From assembly GCA_965228265.1 (NCBI GenBank), contig OZ245804.1, forward strand, positions 744,001 to 808,000: a DNA stretch of 64,000 bases, in the 5' to 3' direction. Both the position numbers and the translations under genes were made by a program. This document shows, one piece after another, positions 8,916 through 16,420 of the stretch; position 1 is the stretch's first letter, and the number at the start of each line of letters is the position of its first letter. This stretch comes from GCA-2732755 sp965228265 (lineage in GTDB: Bacteria > Planctomycetota > Phycisphaerae > Phycisphaerales > UBA1924). The notes beneath the pieces were generated by a model. That model was not told the origin of the DNA. It ran no database searches and saw only the letters and a program-made list of their open reading frames with translations.

Positions 8916-9827
8916 TTACCGCTTCCGCCGCACCGCCAGAAGCGCCCCGAGCCCGGCGAGCGTCACCGCACCCGGTGCCGGCACGAGCGTGTAGACCGCG
9001 CCGGTGTCCGGCACACCCACCACCATCTCGCCCGTGGGCATGAAACCGATCTGGGCCACCATCTGATCGGGTTGCTCCGCGAGCTCATCAAAGAACCCCG
9101 TCGCGAGCACTTCGGATGAGCCGTCGTTCAGGAGCCTCAGCAGCGAGCCCGCGTCCGAATCGAAGACGTAGCGGTCCTCGCCCCAGAGCGCCGAGCCATC
9201 CCCGATGGCGATCTCGCTGAAGCTGCCCTGCGGGGCCTGGCCGTTGGTCGAGAGCAGCCCCCCCACATCGACGGCTTCGACGTGTCCTTCCGAATCGATC
9301 GCCACGCGGTTGACGCCCGGCTTGTCCAGCATGGGCGTGAAGTTGCCGTGCCTGCTCAGCCTGACGACTTTGCCAATCCCGTAGTCGGCGTAGTACAGCG
9401 AGCCGTCGTCGCCCATGGTCATGTCTTCGGGGTTGGCAAGATGCTCGCCCCGCCAGGCGAACTGATTCACGCTCCCGCCGGGCGTGACCGCAAAGAGCCC
9501 CTTGAAACTGCCGACGAGGATCGAGCCGGCCGGCCCGAAGTTGCCCTCCATATCCCACGCCACCGCGTCGGGATCGCGGATCGGGGTGCCGACCTCCCGC
9601 AGGCTCCCGTCCGTACCGAGCACCCGGACCGCGTGCGCGTCGCTCGTGCCCGGGCCCGTCCGGCCGAAAGCGATCTCGCCCGTCACCGGGTTCACCGCCA
9701 TCCGCCCCATGTTCTCGAGAGTCGCCACGCGCTCGATCGTGAGCGAGCCGGAGATCGGCTCGGCGAGCCCTGATGAAGCCGAGAGTCCGAGAGCCATCGA
9801 AACAAGTACGAATCGCGGTGCGTGCAT
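8916..9827 (-). CDS. Secreted beta-propeller protein with PEP-CTERM-like sorting tail
   Basis: A 303-residue exported protein. Residues 1-22 form a signal peptide ending at about GLAEPI. The body contains NHL/SMP-30-like propeller repeats (PEDMTMGDDGSLYYADYG and VNRVAIDSEGHVEAVD). The C-terminus has the three-part sorting signal VPAPGA - hydrophobic stretch - RRKR, as in PEP-CTERM proteins that are processed by an exosortase/archaeosortase system. The start at 9827 is preceded by AGAAAGG, a good ribosome-binding site; the much longer open frame upstream is not used. The exosortase is not in the window. Function beyond surface or extracellular matrix location is unknown. Confidence 0.82.
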   Translation of the reverse strand: MHAPRFVLVSMALGLSASSGLAEPISGSLTIERVATLENMGRMAVNPVTGEIAFGRTGPGTSDAHAVRVLGTDGSLREVGTPIRDPDAVAWDMEGNFGPAGSILVGSFKGLFAVTPGGSVNQFAWRGEHLANPEDMTMGDDGSLYYADYGIGKVVRLSRHGNFTPMLDKPGVNRVAIDSEGHVEAVDVGGLLSTNGQAPQGSFSEIAIGDGSALWGEDRYVFDSDAGSLLRLLNDGSSEVLATGFFDELAEQPDQMVAQIGFMPTGEMVVGVPDTGAVYTLVPAPGAVTLAGLGALLAVRRKR

Positions 9828-10076
9828 GGTGAGCCTTTCTGAGCATGTCGGGCGGGAGCCCTCACCCCCACCCTGCGCCGCGACCCGCCGTTGCCCACCA
9901 CGCTCATGCTCCCGCGCCCTCGCTGCGCCCAGCCAATCCGCACAGCACGCACAGGCTGACCCCGATAACCGCTCAACCGCTCCAGACCCACCGCCCCGAA
10001 AAAACCGGGGGGTGATACGCGGGCCAAACCCCGGCGCGTATCTGAAGCTCCATCTGGGTACAGGGGGAACCGAGTC

Positions 10077-10442
10077 ATGTTGCCAAATTTGAAATCCATC
10101 CCACAGCACGATGATCGGCGCGACGCCGGACGCATCCAGTGCAACGAGCTGCGCACCAACATCGGCGAGATCGTCGACGCCTCGTCCACAGGTCTGCGCA
10201 TCAAGGGCAAGCTGCCCAGCGGCACACGCCCCGGCTCAACAGTCTCCATCGTCGTCGCGGGCGATGAGGAATCCCTGCCGCTGACCTGCGAGGTCCGCTG
10301 GATCAAAAAGCTGGCCTTCCGCTCCACCACCTTCGGCGTCGCGTTCCTGGATATCTCCGAGGATCAACGCCGGCTGCTGTGGCAGATGATCCGCTCAGGC
10401 AACGTCATCACGAGTTGCAGCAGCATCTCGCTGGCCGCCTGA
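10077..10442 (+). CDS. PilZ-domain protein (c-di-GMP effector)
   Basis: A 121-residue single-domain protein. It retains both c-di-GMP contact motifs of PilZ: RxxxR as R15-DAG-R19 and DxSxxG as D34-A-S36-S-T-G39, followed by beta strands (SIVVAGD, LTCEVRWI and TFGVAFLD) expected for the six-stranded barrel. So c-di-GMP binding is predicted from intact residues. A G-rich stretch (GGGGGA) lies about 9 bases before the ATG. It stands directly upstream of the pseudopilin gene on the same strand (129-base gap), which fits a role in controlling pilus or secretion machinery. A second PilZ protein lies at 34248 next to pilT. Confidence 0.85.
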   Translation: MLPNLKSIPQHDDRRDAGRIQCNELRTNIGEIVDASSTGLRIKGKLPSGTRPGSTVSIVVAGDEESLPLTCEVRWIKKLAFRSTTFGVAFLDISEDQRRLLWQMIRSGNVITSCSSISLAA

Positions 10443-10571
10443 GACCATCCGGAGCCGCCCTAGGCGAATCCGAAGCCCCGAAACGCAACGAACCGATCCC
10501 CGTCTCACCCGCCGGGCCGAGGGCAGAGTGCCACTCGGCCCGGTGTTGTCGGTATGCTCGAACGGGGAGTC

Positions 10572-11282
10572 ATGATCAGAAACCGCACAACCCGTGCCAG
10601 AGCGTCGGCCTGCGCCTTCACGCTCATCGAGCTGCTCGTCGTCATCGCCATCATCGCGATCCTGATCAGCATCCTCCTGCCCGCGCTCGGCAAGGCCCGC
10701 CAGCGCGCCCAGACCGTCCAGTGCCTGGCCAACCTCAAGGGCATGGGCGTCGGGCTGCAGCTCTACTACAACCAGTTCGAGCTCGTCCCGGACGTCCTCC
10801 CCCTCACCGACGCCGACGGCAACACGAACGACCCGGCCCTCCTCGAAGTCCTCGCCGACTTCATGGACGTCCCCGCTCCCCGCCGAGAAATCCCGGGCGA
10901 CCCGAATTCCTTCTGGATCGTCAGCGACCCCTGGAAGTGCCCCTCCGACAAGGAATCCGACGACGGCGCCTCCGGCTACCGGCCCGTTCACGAGGTCTTC
11001 GGCACCAGCTACGAGTACGTCGCCGGCAAACTCATCTTCGCCTCCGAACTCTTCGTCCTCTTCCCCGGCGCCGACCGCACACGCATCCAGAAAGCCATCA
11101 CCGTCGGCCTCGAACGCCGCGACTGGCCCATCCTCGTCGACGCCGACACATGGCACGACACCAAAGACGGCCGAAACGCCCTCTACTTCCCCTCCATGCG
11201 CGCAGACACCAACATCGACCCGACCAACAAGGAATTCGAGCGATTCCTCGGCGAGATCACCACGCGCCGGAGCCTGCCATGA
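10572..11282 (+). CDS. Prepilin-like protein with type IV N-terminal methylation motif
   Basis: A 236-residue pseudopilin. A short basic leader ends at Ala, followed by FTLIELLVVIAIIAILISILLPAL, cited here as a prepilin helix whose cleavage site (Ala before Phe rather than the usual Gly) is followed by the obligatory Glu at +5. The globular part carries CPSDKE and a tryptophan/aspartate-rich C-terminus, as in the large planctomycete pseudopilin family (DUF1559-like). Two starts are possible: 10554, and 10572 with a GGGGAG just before it; I chose 10572. The stop overlaps the next start by 4 bases (ATGA at 11279). No secretion ATPase is adjacent; pilT lies 22 kb away. Confidence 0.85.
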   Translation: MIRNRTTRARASACAFTLIELLVVIAIIAILISILLPALGKARQRAQTVQCLANLKGMGVGLQLYYNQFELVPDVLPLTDADGNTNDPALLEVLADFMDVPAPRREIPGDPNSFWIVSDPWKCPSDKESDDGASGYRPVHEVFGTSYEYVAGKLIFASELFVLFPGADRTRIQKAITVGLERRDWPILVDADTWHDTKDGRNALYFPSMRADTNIDPTNKEFERFLGEITTRRSLP

Positions 11283-12148
11283 CCGCGCCCGGCGACTTCA
11301 AACAACAACAATTCGAGCCGCTCATCACCGACTCGGGACAAGCGCCCACGGGCAAGAAACCCAAACGCCCCAAGAAAGAACGCCCCCCGAAGCAATCCGC
11401 ATCACAGCGGTGGAAAGCATTCGTCGCAAGCCAGACCGACACCCCCGAACGAGCCAAACGCTTCAAAGCCGTCGGCTTCTCCGCCGCCGCCCTCGCGCTG
11501 GTCGCTGTCGGCCTCGGGCTCTACTTCACACTCCGCCCCTACCCGATGCCCGATTACGAGGACGACCCGCTCGACGACATCTTCAACTACACACTCTTTC
11601 AGGACGAATTCAACAACCTCCCCATCGAGGAACGCGTCCGCCTCGTCGGCTCGCTCATCCAGCGCGTCGATGACATGGGATCGTCCGACGGCACACTGCT
11701 CGCCGCGTTCGCCGCGGGCATCACGGGCTCGGCCCGCGAACAGCTCGAAGAAAACGCCGCCCAGATGATGCTCGACTTCATGGACAAGTTCGCCCACGAC
11801 TACCCGAGCCTCGACGACCCCGTAGCCCAGGAAGAAGCTCTCAAGTCCCGCATCGCCGACATGATCCGCCTCGCCGAGGAATTCGACGGCCGACCCACCA
11901 ACCGCTCCGACGAAGAACTCCTCGAACGAGCCATGCGCGACGCCAGGCGAGACCAGGAAGTCATGCGCGACCCCGCCCGCGGCCCATCCCTCGGCGGCAT
12001 CAGCCGAATGGCCGACATGATGGAAAACCGCATCGGCGAAAGAGGCACCCCCCACCAACGCGCCCGCATCACACGCTACATGCGCGACATGACCCGCTAC
12101 CTCCGAGGCGAAGACCTCGTCACCGGCAAACCCAAAGGCGGCGGCTAA
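11279..12148 (+). CDS. Single-span membrane protein coupled to the pseudopilin gene
   Basis: A 289-residue protein translated from an ATG that overlaps the pseudopilin stop (ATGA), so the two are almost certainly co-translated. A cytoplasmic lysine/proline-rich N-terminus (about residues 1-60, with GKKPKRPKKERPPK) precedes one membrane helix at about residues 64-84. The rest is a largely helical, acidic domain with many Met/Arg/Glu residues (about 90-289). I do not recognise the family. The arrangement (basic cytoplasmic tail, single span, helical periplasmic domain) resembles assembly factors of pilus or type II secretion systems, but that is inference from position only. Confidence 0.7.
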   Translation: MTAPGDFKQQQFEPLITDSGQAPTGKKPKRPKKERPPKQSASQRWKAFVASQTDTPERAKRFKAVGFSAAALALVAVGLGLYFTLRPYPMPDYEDDPLDDIFNYTLFQDEFNNLPIEERVRLVGSLIQRVDDMGSSDGTLLAAFAAGITGSAREQLEENAAQMMLDFMDKFAHDYPSLDDPVAQEEALKSRIADMIRLAEEFDGRPTNRSDEELLERAMRDARRDQEVMRDPARGPSLGGISRMADMMENRIGERGTPHQRARITRYMRDMTRYLRGEDLVTGKPKGGG

Positions 12149-12160
12149 TCCCCAACCCGT

Positions 12161-12219
12161 GGCGAAGGCTTCCAGCCTCCGCTTCATTCTCTTCCAGTGG
12201 AGGCGGCGTCCCGTCGCCC
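12161..12219 (+). repeat. REP-like palindromic element (copy A)
   Basis: Bases 12161-12182 contain GGCGAAGGCTTCCAGCCTCC followed by GC, whose core AGGCT-tcc-AGCCT is a hairpin. The same core recurs at 22510-22530 and twice at 46147-46218. The following 12183-12219 holds a second GC-rich palindromic half (GGAGGCGGCGTCCCGTCGCC). It lies between two convergent genes, the usual site for REP sequences. Confidence 0.6.
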
Positions 12220-12231
12220 ATCCAAACAGAC

Positions 12232-12702
12232 TCAAACAAGCTCAAATACAGCCTCTTCACACGCCGGGAACCGCTCGGTCTCTTCCGACCACTCATAACC
12301 CGTCAGCACAAACCCGCACTTCTCCAGCACACGGATCGAACCCGCGTTGCTCCGCGCCGCCCTGGCGTGCAAAGGCCGACGCTCTACAACGCCAAGAAAC
12401 AGCGCCAGCGCCCGCGACGCTATCCCCTTGCCCCAGTGCGCCCGATCGACCCAGTACCCGACGTTCTCGCGCCCGTCCATCTCGAAACACGAGATATGCC
12501 CGACCACCTCGCCATCGGCGACAATCACCCTCGCCACGACTTTCGGATCATCCAGCGATTGCTCCCAGTGCGACCGGAAATCATCCCTACTCCGAGGCCT
12601 GGCAACCGCCATGCGGTTGGCCTCCGGATCGAGCTGGTACGCGTAGATCGTCGGCAGATCGCCCGGCACCACCTCGCGGAGTTTGATGGACTCACTGGTC
12701 AT
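12232..12702 (-). CDS. GNAT-family N-acetyltransferase (RimJ/RimL-like)
   Basis: A 156-residue acetyltransferase. The acetyl-CoA binding motif A is visible as VDRAHWGKGIASRAL (about residues 85-99), with the pyrophosphate loop (W/G)-G-K-G-I-A. The downstream N...SIRVLEKCGF segment (about 119-132) is the family B motif. The shape is that of RimJ/RimL-type enzymes acting on protein N-termini or small amines; the substrate is not evident. It lies 29 bases downstream of a minus-strand membrane-protein gene and is probably in the same transcript. Confidence 0.88.
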   Translation of the reverse strand: MTSESIKLREVVPGDLPTIYAYQLDPEANRMAVARPRSRDDFRSHWEQSLDDPKVVARVIVADGEVVGHISCFEMDGRENVGYWVDRAHWGKGIASRALALFLGVVERRPLHARAARSNAGSIRVLEKCGFVLTGYEWSEETERFPACEEAVFELV

Positions 12703-12731
12703 CTTCGCTTGATCCGCCGGGTGTTCGTGTC

Positions 12732-13793
12732 TTACTCCGGGTTCTGCGTCACACAGTGCGCAATCACCGTCCCGTCGCGCACGCGGAGCCCGAGCAATCT
12801 CACCTTCCGACCATCGCCCAGGCTGACTTCCGCCACATCAAACAACGGCAACTGCCCCGTCAGCTTCTCGAACAGCGCCTCGGCCTCGGCTGTGCCGCGC
12901 AGCTGCTCCGGGATGTACTTGGCAGCGCTCGCGTCGGCGCCGCTGAGCACCCAGCTCGCCGGCAATGTCAGCCGACCCATCGAGACCGTCCGCGCTTTCA
13001 TCCAGAGCGAGCCGTCCTCGTGCAGCTCGGGCACGATGGCGCAGCTGTAGATCCGCGTCCCGATCTCCGTGCGCACGCGCGCACCGATGCGCACCGTGCC
13101 GTTGTCGAACACCATCTGAAGCTGCTGCACCGACTCGGGCCAGTCCAGCCCGTCGCTGATCTTGGCGAACCACTCGGGCAGCTTGATGTTCATCCACGCG
13201 TTGGCAGCCTCGTCCGTCATCTTGACGGGCCACTCGACCGAGCCGCCGACCAGCGACTGACGATCCTCGAACAGATGCGACAGCGCTCCGTTCTGCACAA
13301 GCTCAGCCAGCTCGATGTTCCTGGGGTCCGTCGCGTCGATATCAATCCACCAGCTCGGCGCCGACCTGGCCATCGCAAACCCGATCGCCACCGCCACGCT
13401 CACCGCGCCGATCAGCACCACCGCAGCCGAGGCGATCAGCCCGCGCTTGCGCCGGATGTACCGCGCCAGCACCTTCCGCTCGTGCGGGTCGCCGAGGTGC
13501 GTCACCGCGTACGTCAGCGTGTGATGCTTCTTCCGCGCCAGGTCCGGGGTCTCGATCGATTCACCGCCGGCGCCGTCGGCCTCGGTGTCGTCGTCGGCAT
13601 CGTCGTCTTTCTTGCCCGCCTGGCCCGGTCCCGTTTGAGCCCCCCCGCCCTTGTCGGGGCGCGATCGCTTGTACTCGACCCAGCTCGCCGAGGCCTCGGC
13701 TTCGCCTCCGATCTCCGCGCGAGGCTCGGGCATCGACTCCATCAGTTCCGGTGCGGAGTCATCGGCCTTCGGGTTCGCGGACGCATCGGACAC
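12732..13793 (-). CDS. Single-span membrane protein with long acidic cytoplasmic tail
   Basis: A 353-residue protein. The first ~90 residues are low-complexity and acidic (DDDADDDTEADG) and look disordered. A basic patch (ARYIRRKRG) leads into one membrane helix at about residues 119-141. The remaining ~210 residues form a predicted extracytoplasmic domain with alternating beta strands (VRIGARVRTEIGTRIYS and MGRLTLPASWVL). I do not recognise a family. It is divergent from the ABC ATPase gene (80 bases between starts) and upstream of the GNAT gene on the same strand. Basic-then-hydrophobic order suggests the N-terminus stays in the cytoplasm. Confidence 0.7.
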   Translation of the reverse strand: MSDASANPKADDSAPELMESMPEPRAEIGGEAEASASWVEYKRSRPDKGGGAQTGPGQAGKKDDDADDDTEADGAGGESIETPDLARKKHHTLTYAVTHLGDPHERKVLARYIRRKRGLIASAAVVLIGAVSVAVAIGFAMARSAPSWWIDIDATDPRNIELAELVQNGALSHLFEDRQSLVGGSVEWPVKMTDEAANAWMNIKLPEWFAKISDGLDWPESVQQLQMVFDNGTVRIGARVRTEIGTRIYSCAIVPELHEDGSLWMKARTVSMGRLTLPASWVLSGADASAAKYIPEQLRGTAEAEALFEKLTGQLPLFDVAEVSLGDGRKVRLLGLRVRDGTVIAHCVTQNPE

Positions 13794-13873
13794 ACCCCCA
13801 TCGTCCGCATTTGCTCACCAACCTTCAACCCGCACGCCGCGTATGCACCAACTTCGCTACCCTCTCGGCAACC

Positions 13874-14974
13874 ATGAGCACCCGCATCGACCTCGACCAG
13901 ATCACCAAGACCTTCGGCGCCGGCCCCGGAAAGGCCAAAGCCGTCGACCACGTCTCGCTCCTCATCGAGCCCGGCGAACTCTTTTTCCTGCTCGGCCCTT
14001 CAGGCTGTGGCAAAACCACACTCCTCCGCATGATCGCCGGCTTCATAGAGCCCACGTCGGGACGAATCGCCTTCAACGGCCGGGAAGTCACCAACACCCC
14101 CCCAAACAAGCGAAACACGGGCATGGTCTTCCAGAGCTACGCCCTCTGGCCCCACATGACCGTCGAGCAGAACGTGGCCTTTGGCCTCTCGATCCGGAAG
14201 ACCCCCGCCGCTGCCAAGGACCGGGCGGTCAAAGAGGCCCTCGAAGCCGTCCAGATGCTCGAGTACGCCAAGCGCAAGCCCAACCAGCTCTCCGGCGGCC
14301 AGCAGCAACGCGTCGCTCTCGCCCGCGCCCTCGTCATCCGACCCGACGTCCTCCTCCTCGACGAACCGCTGTCCAACCTGGACGCCAAGCTCAGATTGGA
14401 TCTACGATCTGAAATTAGGAAGATCTGCAAAAGTGCTGGACTGACAACGGTTTACGTCACACACGACCAGAAGGAAGCGCTCTCGATGGCGGATCGCATC
14501 GCGATCATGAAGAGCGGGCAGTTGCAGCAGCTCGGCACGCCGCAGGATCTCTACCGCCACCCCGAGTCCCCCTTCGTTGCCAGCTTCCTGGGCGAGACGA
14601 ACTTCATCGAAGCCAAGGTCGCCGGCCACGACGCCCCCGACCGCCTCGCCCTCGAGACCTCGGCCGGCAAGCTGCTGGCGACCATCCGCTCGGGCGAGAA
14701 CTACTCCGCCGGGCAGCGCGTCACCTGCTCGGTCCGTCCCGAGTCGATCCGACTCGTCGACGCCGGCGCCCCGGGCTCACTGCCGGGCAAGCGACTCGAG
14801 TCCGTCTACCTCGGCGAGATCGCCCAGCATCAGGTCCGTCTCGGCGAACAGACCATGGGACAGGCACTCGCGGTCAGCGAGCTCAACCCAACCGCTGAGC
14901 ATCTGAGCAAGTCGACCACTCAGGTCGGCATGCATATCGATCCGCGCGACGTCGTCATTCTTCCGAAGGCCTGA
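13874..14974 (+). CDS. ABC transporter ATP-binding protein (PotA/FbpC/MalK-type, with TOBE domain)
   Basis: A 366-residue ATPase of an uptake-type ABC transporter. Walker A GPSGCGKTT (41-49), Q-loop VFQSYAL (85-91), signature LSGGQQQR (139-146), Walker B VLLLDEP (159-165) and H-loop VTHD (H197) are all intact. The C-terminal part from about residue 240 (FLGETNFIEAKV and CSVRPESIRLV) is a TOBE substrate-sensing domain, as in spermidine, iron(III) or sugar importers. No permease or binding protein is adjacent, so the transported substrate is unknown. A patch at 14391-14465 is unusually AT-rich (27 G+C in the 60 bases of 14401-14460) though the protein motifs continue unbroken. Confidence 0.93.
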   Translation: MSTRIDLDQITKTFGAGPGKAKAVDHVSLLIEPGELFFLLGPSGCGKTTLLRMIAGFIEPTSGRIAFNGREVTNTPPNKRNTGMVFQSYALWPHMTVEQNVAFGLSIRKTPAAAKDRAVKEALEAVQMLEYAKRKPNQLSGGQQQRVALARALVIRPDVLLLDEPLSNLDAKLRLDLRSEIRKICKSAGLTTVYVTHDQKEALSMADRIAIMKSGQLQQLGTPQDLYRHPESPFVASFLGETNFIEAKVAGHDAPDRLALETSAGKLLATIRSGENYSAGQRVTCSVRPESIRLVDAGAPGSLPGKRLESVYLGEIAQHQVRLGEQTMGQALAVSELNPTAEHLSKSTTQVGMHIDPRDVVILPKA

Positions 14975-14993
14975 TCCGGATAGGGGGGCCTGA

Positions 14994-15818
14994 TCAGGCT
15001 GCCCGCTCCCGATGCACGCCGCCCGAAGGCAGGATCATCGAGAAACACGCGCCATGGCCCGGCGTGGAGGCGACCTCGATCTCTCCCCCCGCTGCCAGCA
15101 CAAGCTGACGACAGATGGAGAGCCCGAGACCCTTGCCGCCCTGCTGCTTCGAGGACGCGGTCCGGACGAACGGCTCAAAGATCCGCTCGCGGATTTCCGC
15201 AGCGATCCCCGGGCCATCGTCAACCACCGCGAGACGCACAGCCGCAGTGTTCCACGTGGAACATTGCGCCCGCTGAGCCTCGATCCAGATCCGCCCGGCT
15301 GACTGAACGCCCTGCATCGAACGGATCGCGTTCCGGATCAGATTCACCAGGACCTGCACCAGCGACACGCTCGACATCGCCACGCTGAGTTCCGGCTCGA
15401 TCTTGAGTTCGATCGTGATGCCCAGTGCACCGGGATCCTCGCCGAGCGAGGCAATCGCTTCGCGGGCAGCCATCAGGATCTCAGTTTCGTCCGTTCTGGG
15501 CGTGACCTGGCCCTCGGTGATCTCCATCACCGCGTTGGCGATATCCGTCGTCCGATCGATGCTGGTCACGATCTTCTGGAGGGCCCGCTGGGAGAGGTCG
15601 CGGTCCTCGGGCTTGGCGAGGGCGAGCTGCGCCAGGGCCTTGCCTGGGGTGAGGATGTTGTTGACTTCGTGGGCGAGCAGGGCGGCTGCGAGTTCCGAGC
15701 CGCTGCTTCGGCGCAGAGCACCGACCTCCTCATCCAGCCGGGATATCTGCCCGGCGAGCTGATCGAGGAGCGCCTGAACCCTTTCGGGGGAGGATCTCTG
15801 GTGCTGGTCATGTGCCAC
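14994..15818 (-). CDS. Soluble sensor histidine kinase (contains a parS site)
   Basis: A 274-residue kinase without membrane segments or a recognisable sensor domain; the N-terminal ~45 residues look coiled-coil. The phospho-acceptor H50 sits in LLAHEVNNILTP, the HExNN pattern of NtrB-like kinases. The ATPase boxes follow: N-box LIRNAIRSMQ, G1 DDGPGIA and G2 GGKGLGLSI. No response regulator is adjacent. The sequence coding for CSTW (around residue 190) contains a perfect parS palindrome, so this gene also serves as a centromere-binding site. It converges on the ABC ATPase (19 bases) and lies 80 bases downstream of the Nudix gene on the same strand. Confidence 0.9.
   Translation of the reverse strand: MAHDQHQRSSPERVQALLDQLAGQISRLDEEVGALRRSSGSELAAALLAHEVNNILTPGKALAQLALAKPEDRDLSQRALQKIVTSIDRTTDIANAVMEITEGQVTPRTDETEILMAAREAIASLGEDPGALGITIELKIEPELSVAMSSVSLVQVLVNLIRNAIRSMQGVQSAGRIWIEAQRAQCSTWNTAAVRLAVVDDGPGIAAEIRERIFEPFVRTASSKQQGGKGLGLSICRQLVLAAGGEIEVASTPGHGACFSMILPSGGVHRERAA
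15248..15263. promoter_or_regulatory. parS site 1 (ParB-binding centromere site)
   Basis: The 16-base sequence TGTTCCACGTGGAACA is a perfect palindrome and matches the bacterial parS consensus (TGTTNCACGTGNAACA type). It lies inside the histidine-kinase coding sequence and about 1.2 kb from the parB start. An identical 16-mer occurs 832 bases away. Confidence 0.92.
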
Positions 15819-15898
15819 GAGCCCCCTATCGGTCCTTCGCCGACGCGAATGAGCTCAGGACCGAAAAGACAGCCGAAAACGCACAGACTTGCGAGAAA

Positions 15899-16372
15899 CT
15901 AGTCCGTTTGACGGTCAGAGACGAACTCGATGCCGGAATCCTGGGTGTGTCCCCCGCCGACGAGCCAGGCCTTGATGGCCCGGGGCCTGAGGTCGGCATC
16001 GACAAGAGCCGCGGCTTCCAACCACTCGAACCCGATGTCCGGCTCCTGGCTCTGGACATTCTCCGGCGGCGGCCCGCGATGTTCCACGTGGAACACTGCG
16101 TTGATCTCGTGACCCTTCTTCCCAAAGACGACCTCGGCGACCAGGGCGGGCGGGCCGGCGTTGACCTTGAGGCCGGTCTCCTCGGCGAACTCGCGCACGA
16201 GCGACTCGGCGGCCAGCTCGCCCGGCTCGACGTGCCCGCCGGGCAGGTAGCAGTAGCCCTTGGCCAGGTTCCGGCAGACAAGCACCGAGGAGCCCCGGGT
16301 CAGCAGGCCACGGGCGATGACCTCGGGCTGGGCGTATGTCGGTGTTGGCGAAGTTTGCGATGGGGGGGTCAT
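15899..16372 (-). CDS. Nudix hydrolase (contains a parS site)
   Basis: A 157-residue Nudix-fold hydrolase. The Nudix box GX5EX7REUXEEXGU is complete at about residues 46-68 (begins GHVEPGE, ends REFAEETGL), so pyrophosphohydrolase activity on a nucleoside-diphosphate-linked substrate is expected. The actual substrate cannot be read. The codons for VFHVEH (around residues 93-98) contain the second perfect parS palindrome. The start at 16372 is only 48 bases from the divergent parB start, so the two genes share a promoter region. A much longer upstream open frame is a shadow of parB. Confidence 0.88.
   Translation of the reverse strand: MTPPSQTSPTPTYAQPEVIARGLLTRGSSVLVCRNLAKGYCYLPGGHVEPGELAAESLVREFAEETGLKVNAGPPALVAEVVFGKKGHEINAVFHVEHRGPPPENVQSQEPDIGFEWLEAAALVDADLRPRAIKAWLVGGGHTQDSGIEFVSDRQTD
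16080..16095. promoter_or_regulatory. parS site 2 (ParB-binding centromere site)
   Basis: A second exact copy of TGTTCCACGTGGAACA, here within the Nudix gene and 326 bases from the parB start. Two identical 16-mers within 850 bases next to parB are very unlikely by chance. Confidence 0.92.
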
Positions 16373-16420
16373 GGCGCGTAAGCTAGGGGGAGTCGGCACC
16401 ATTGGCAAGGAGGCCCCCGG

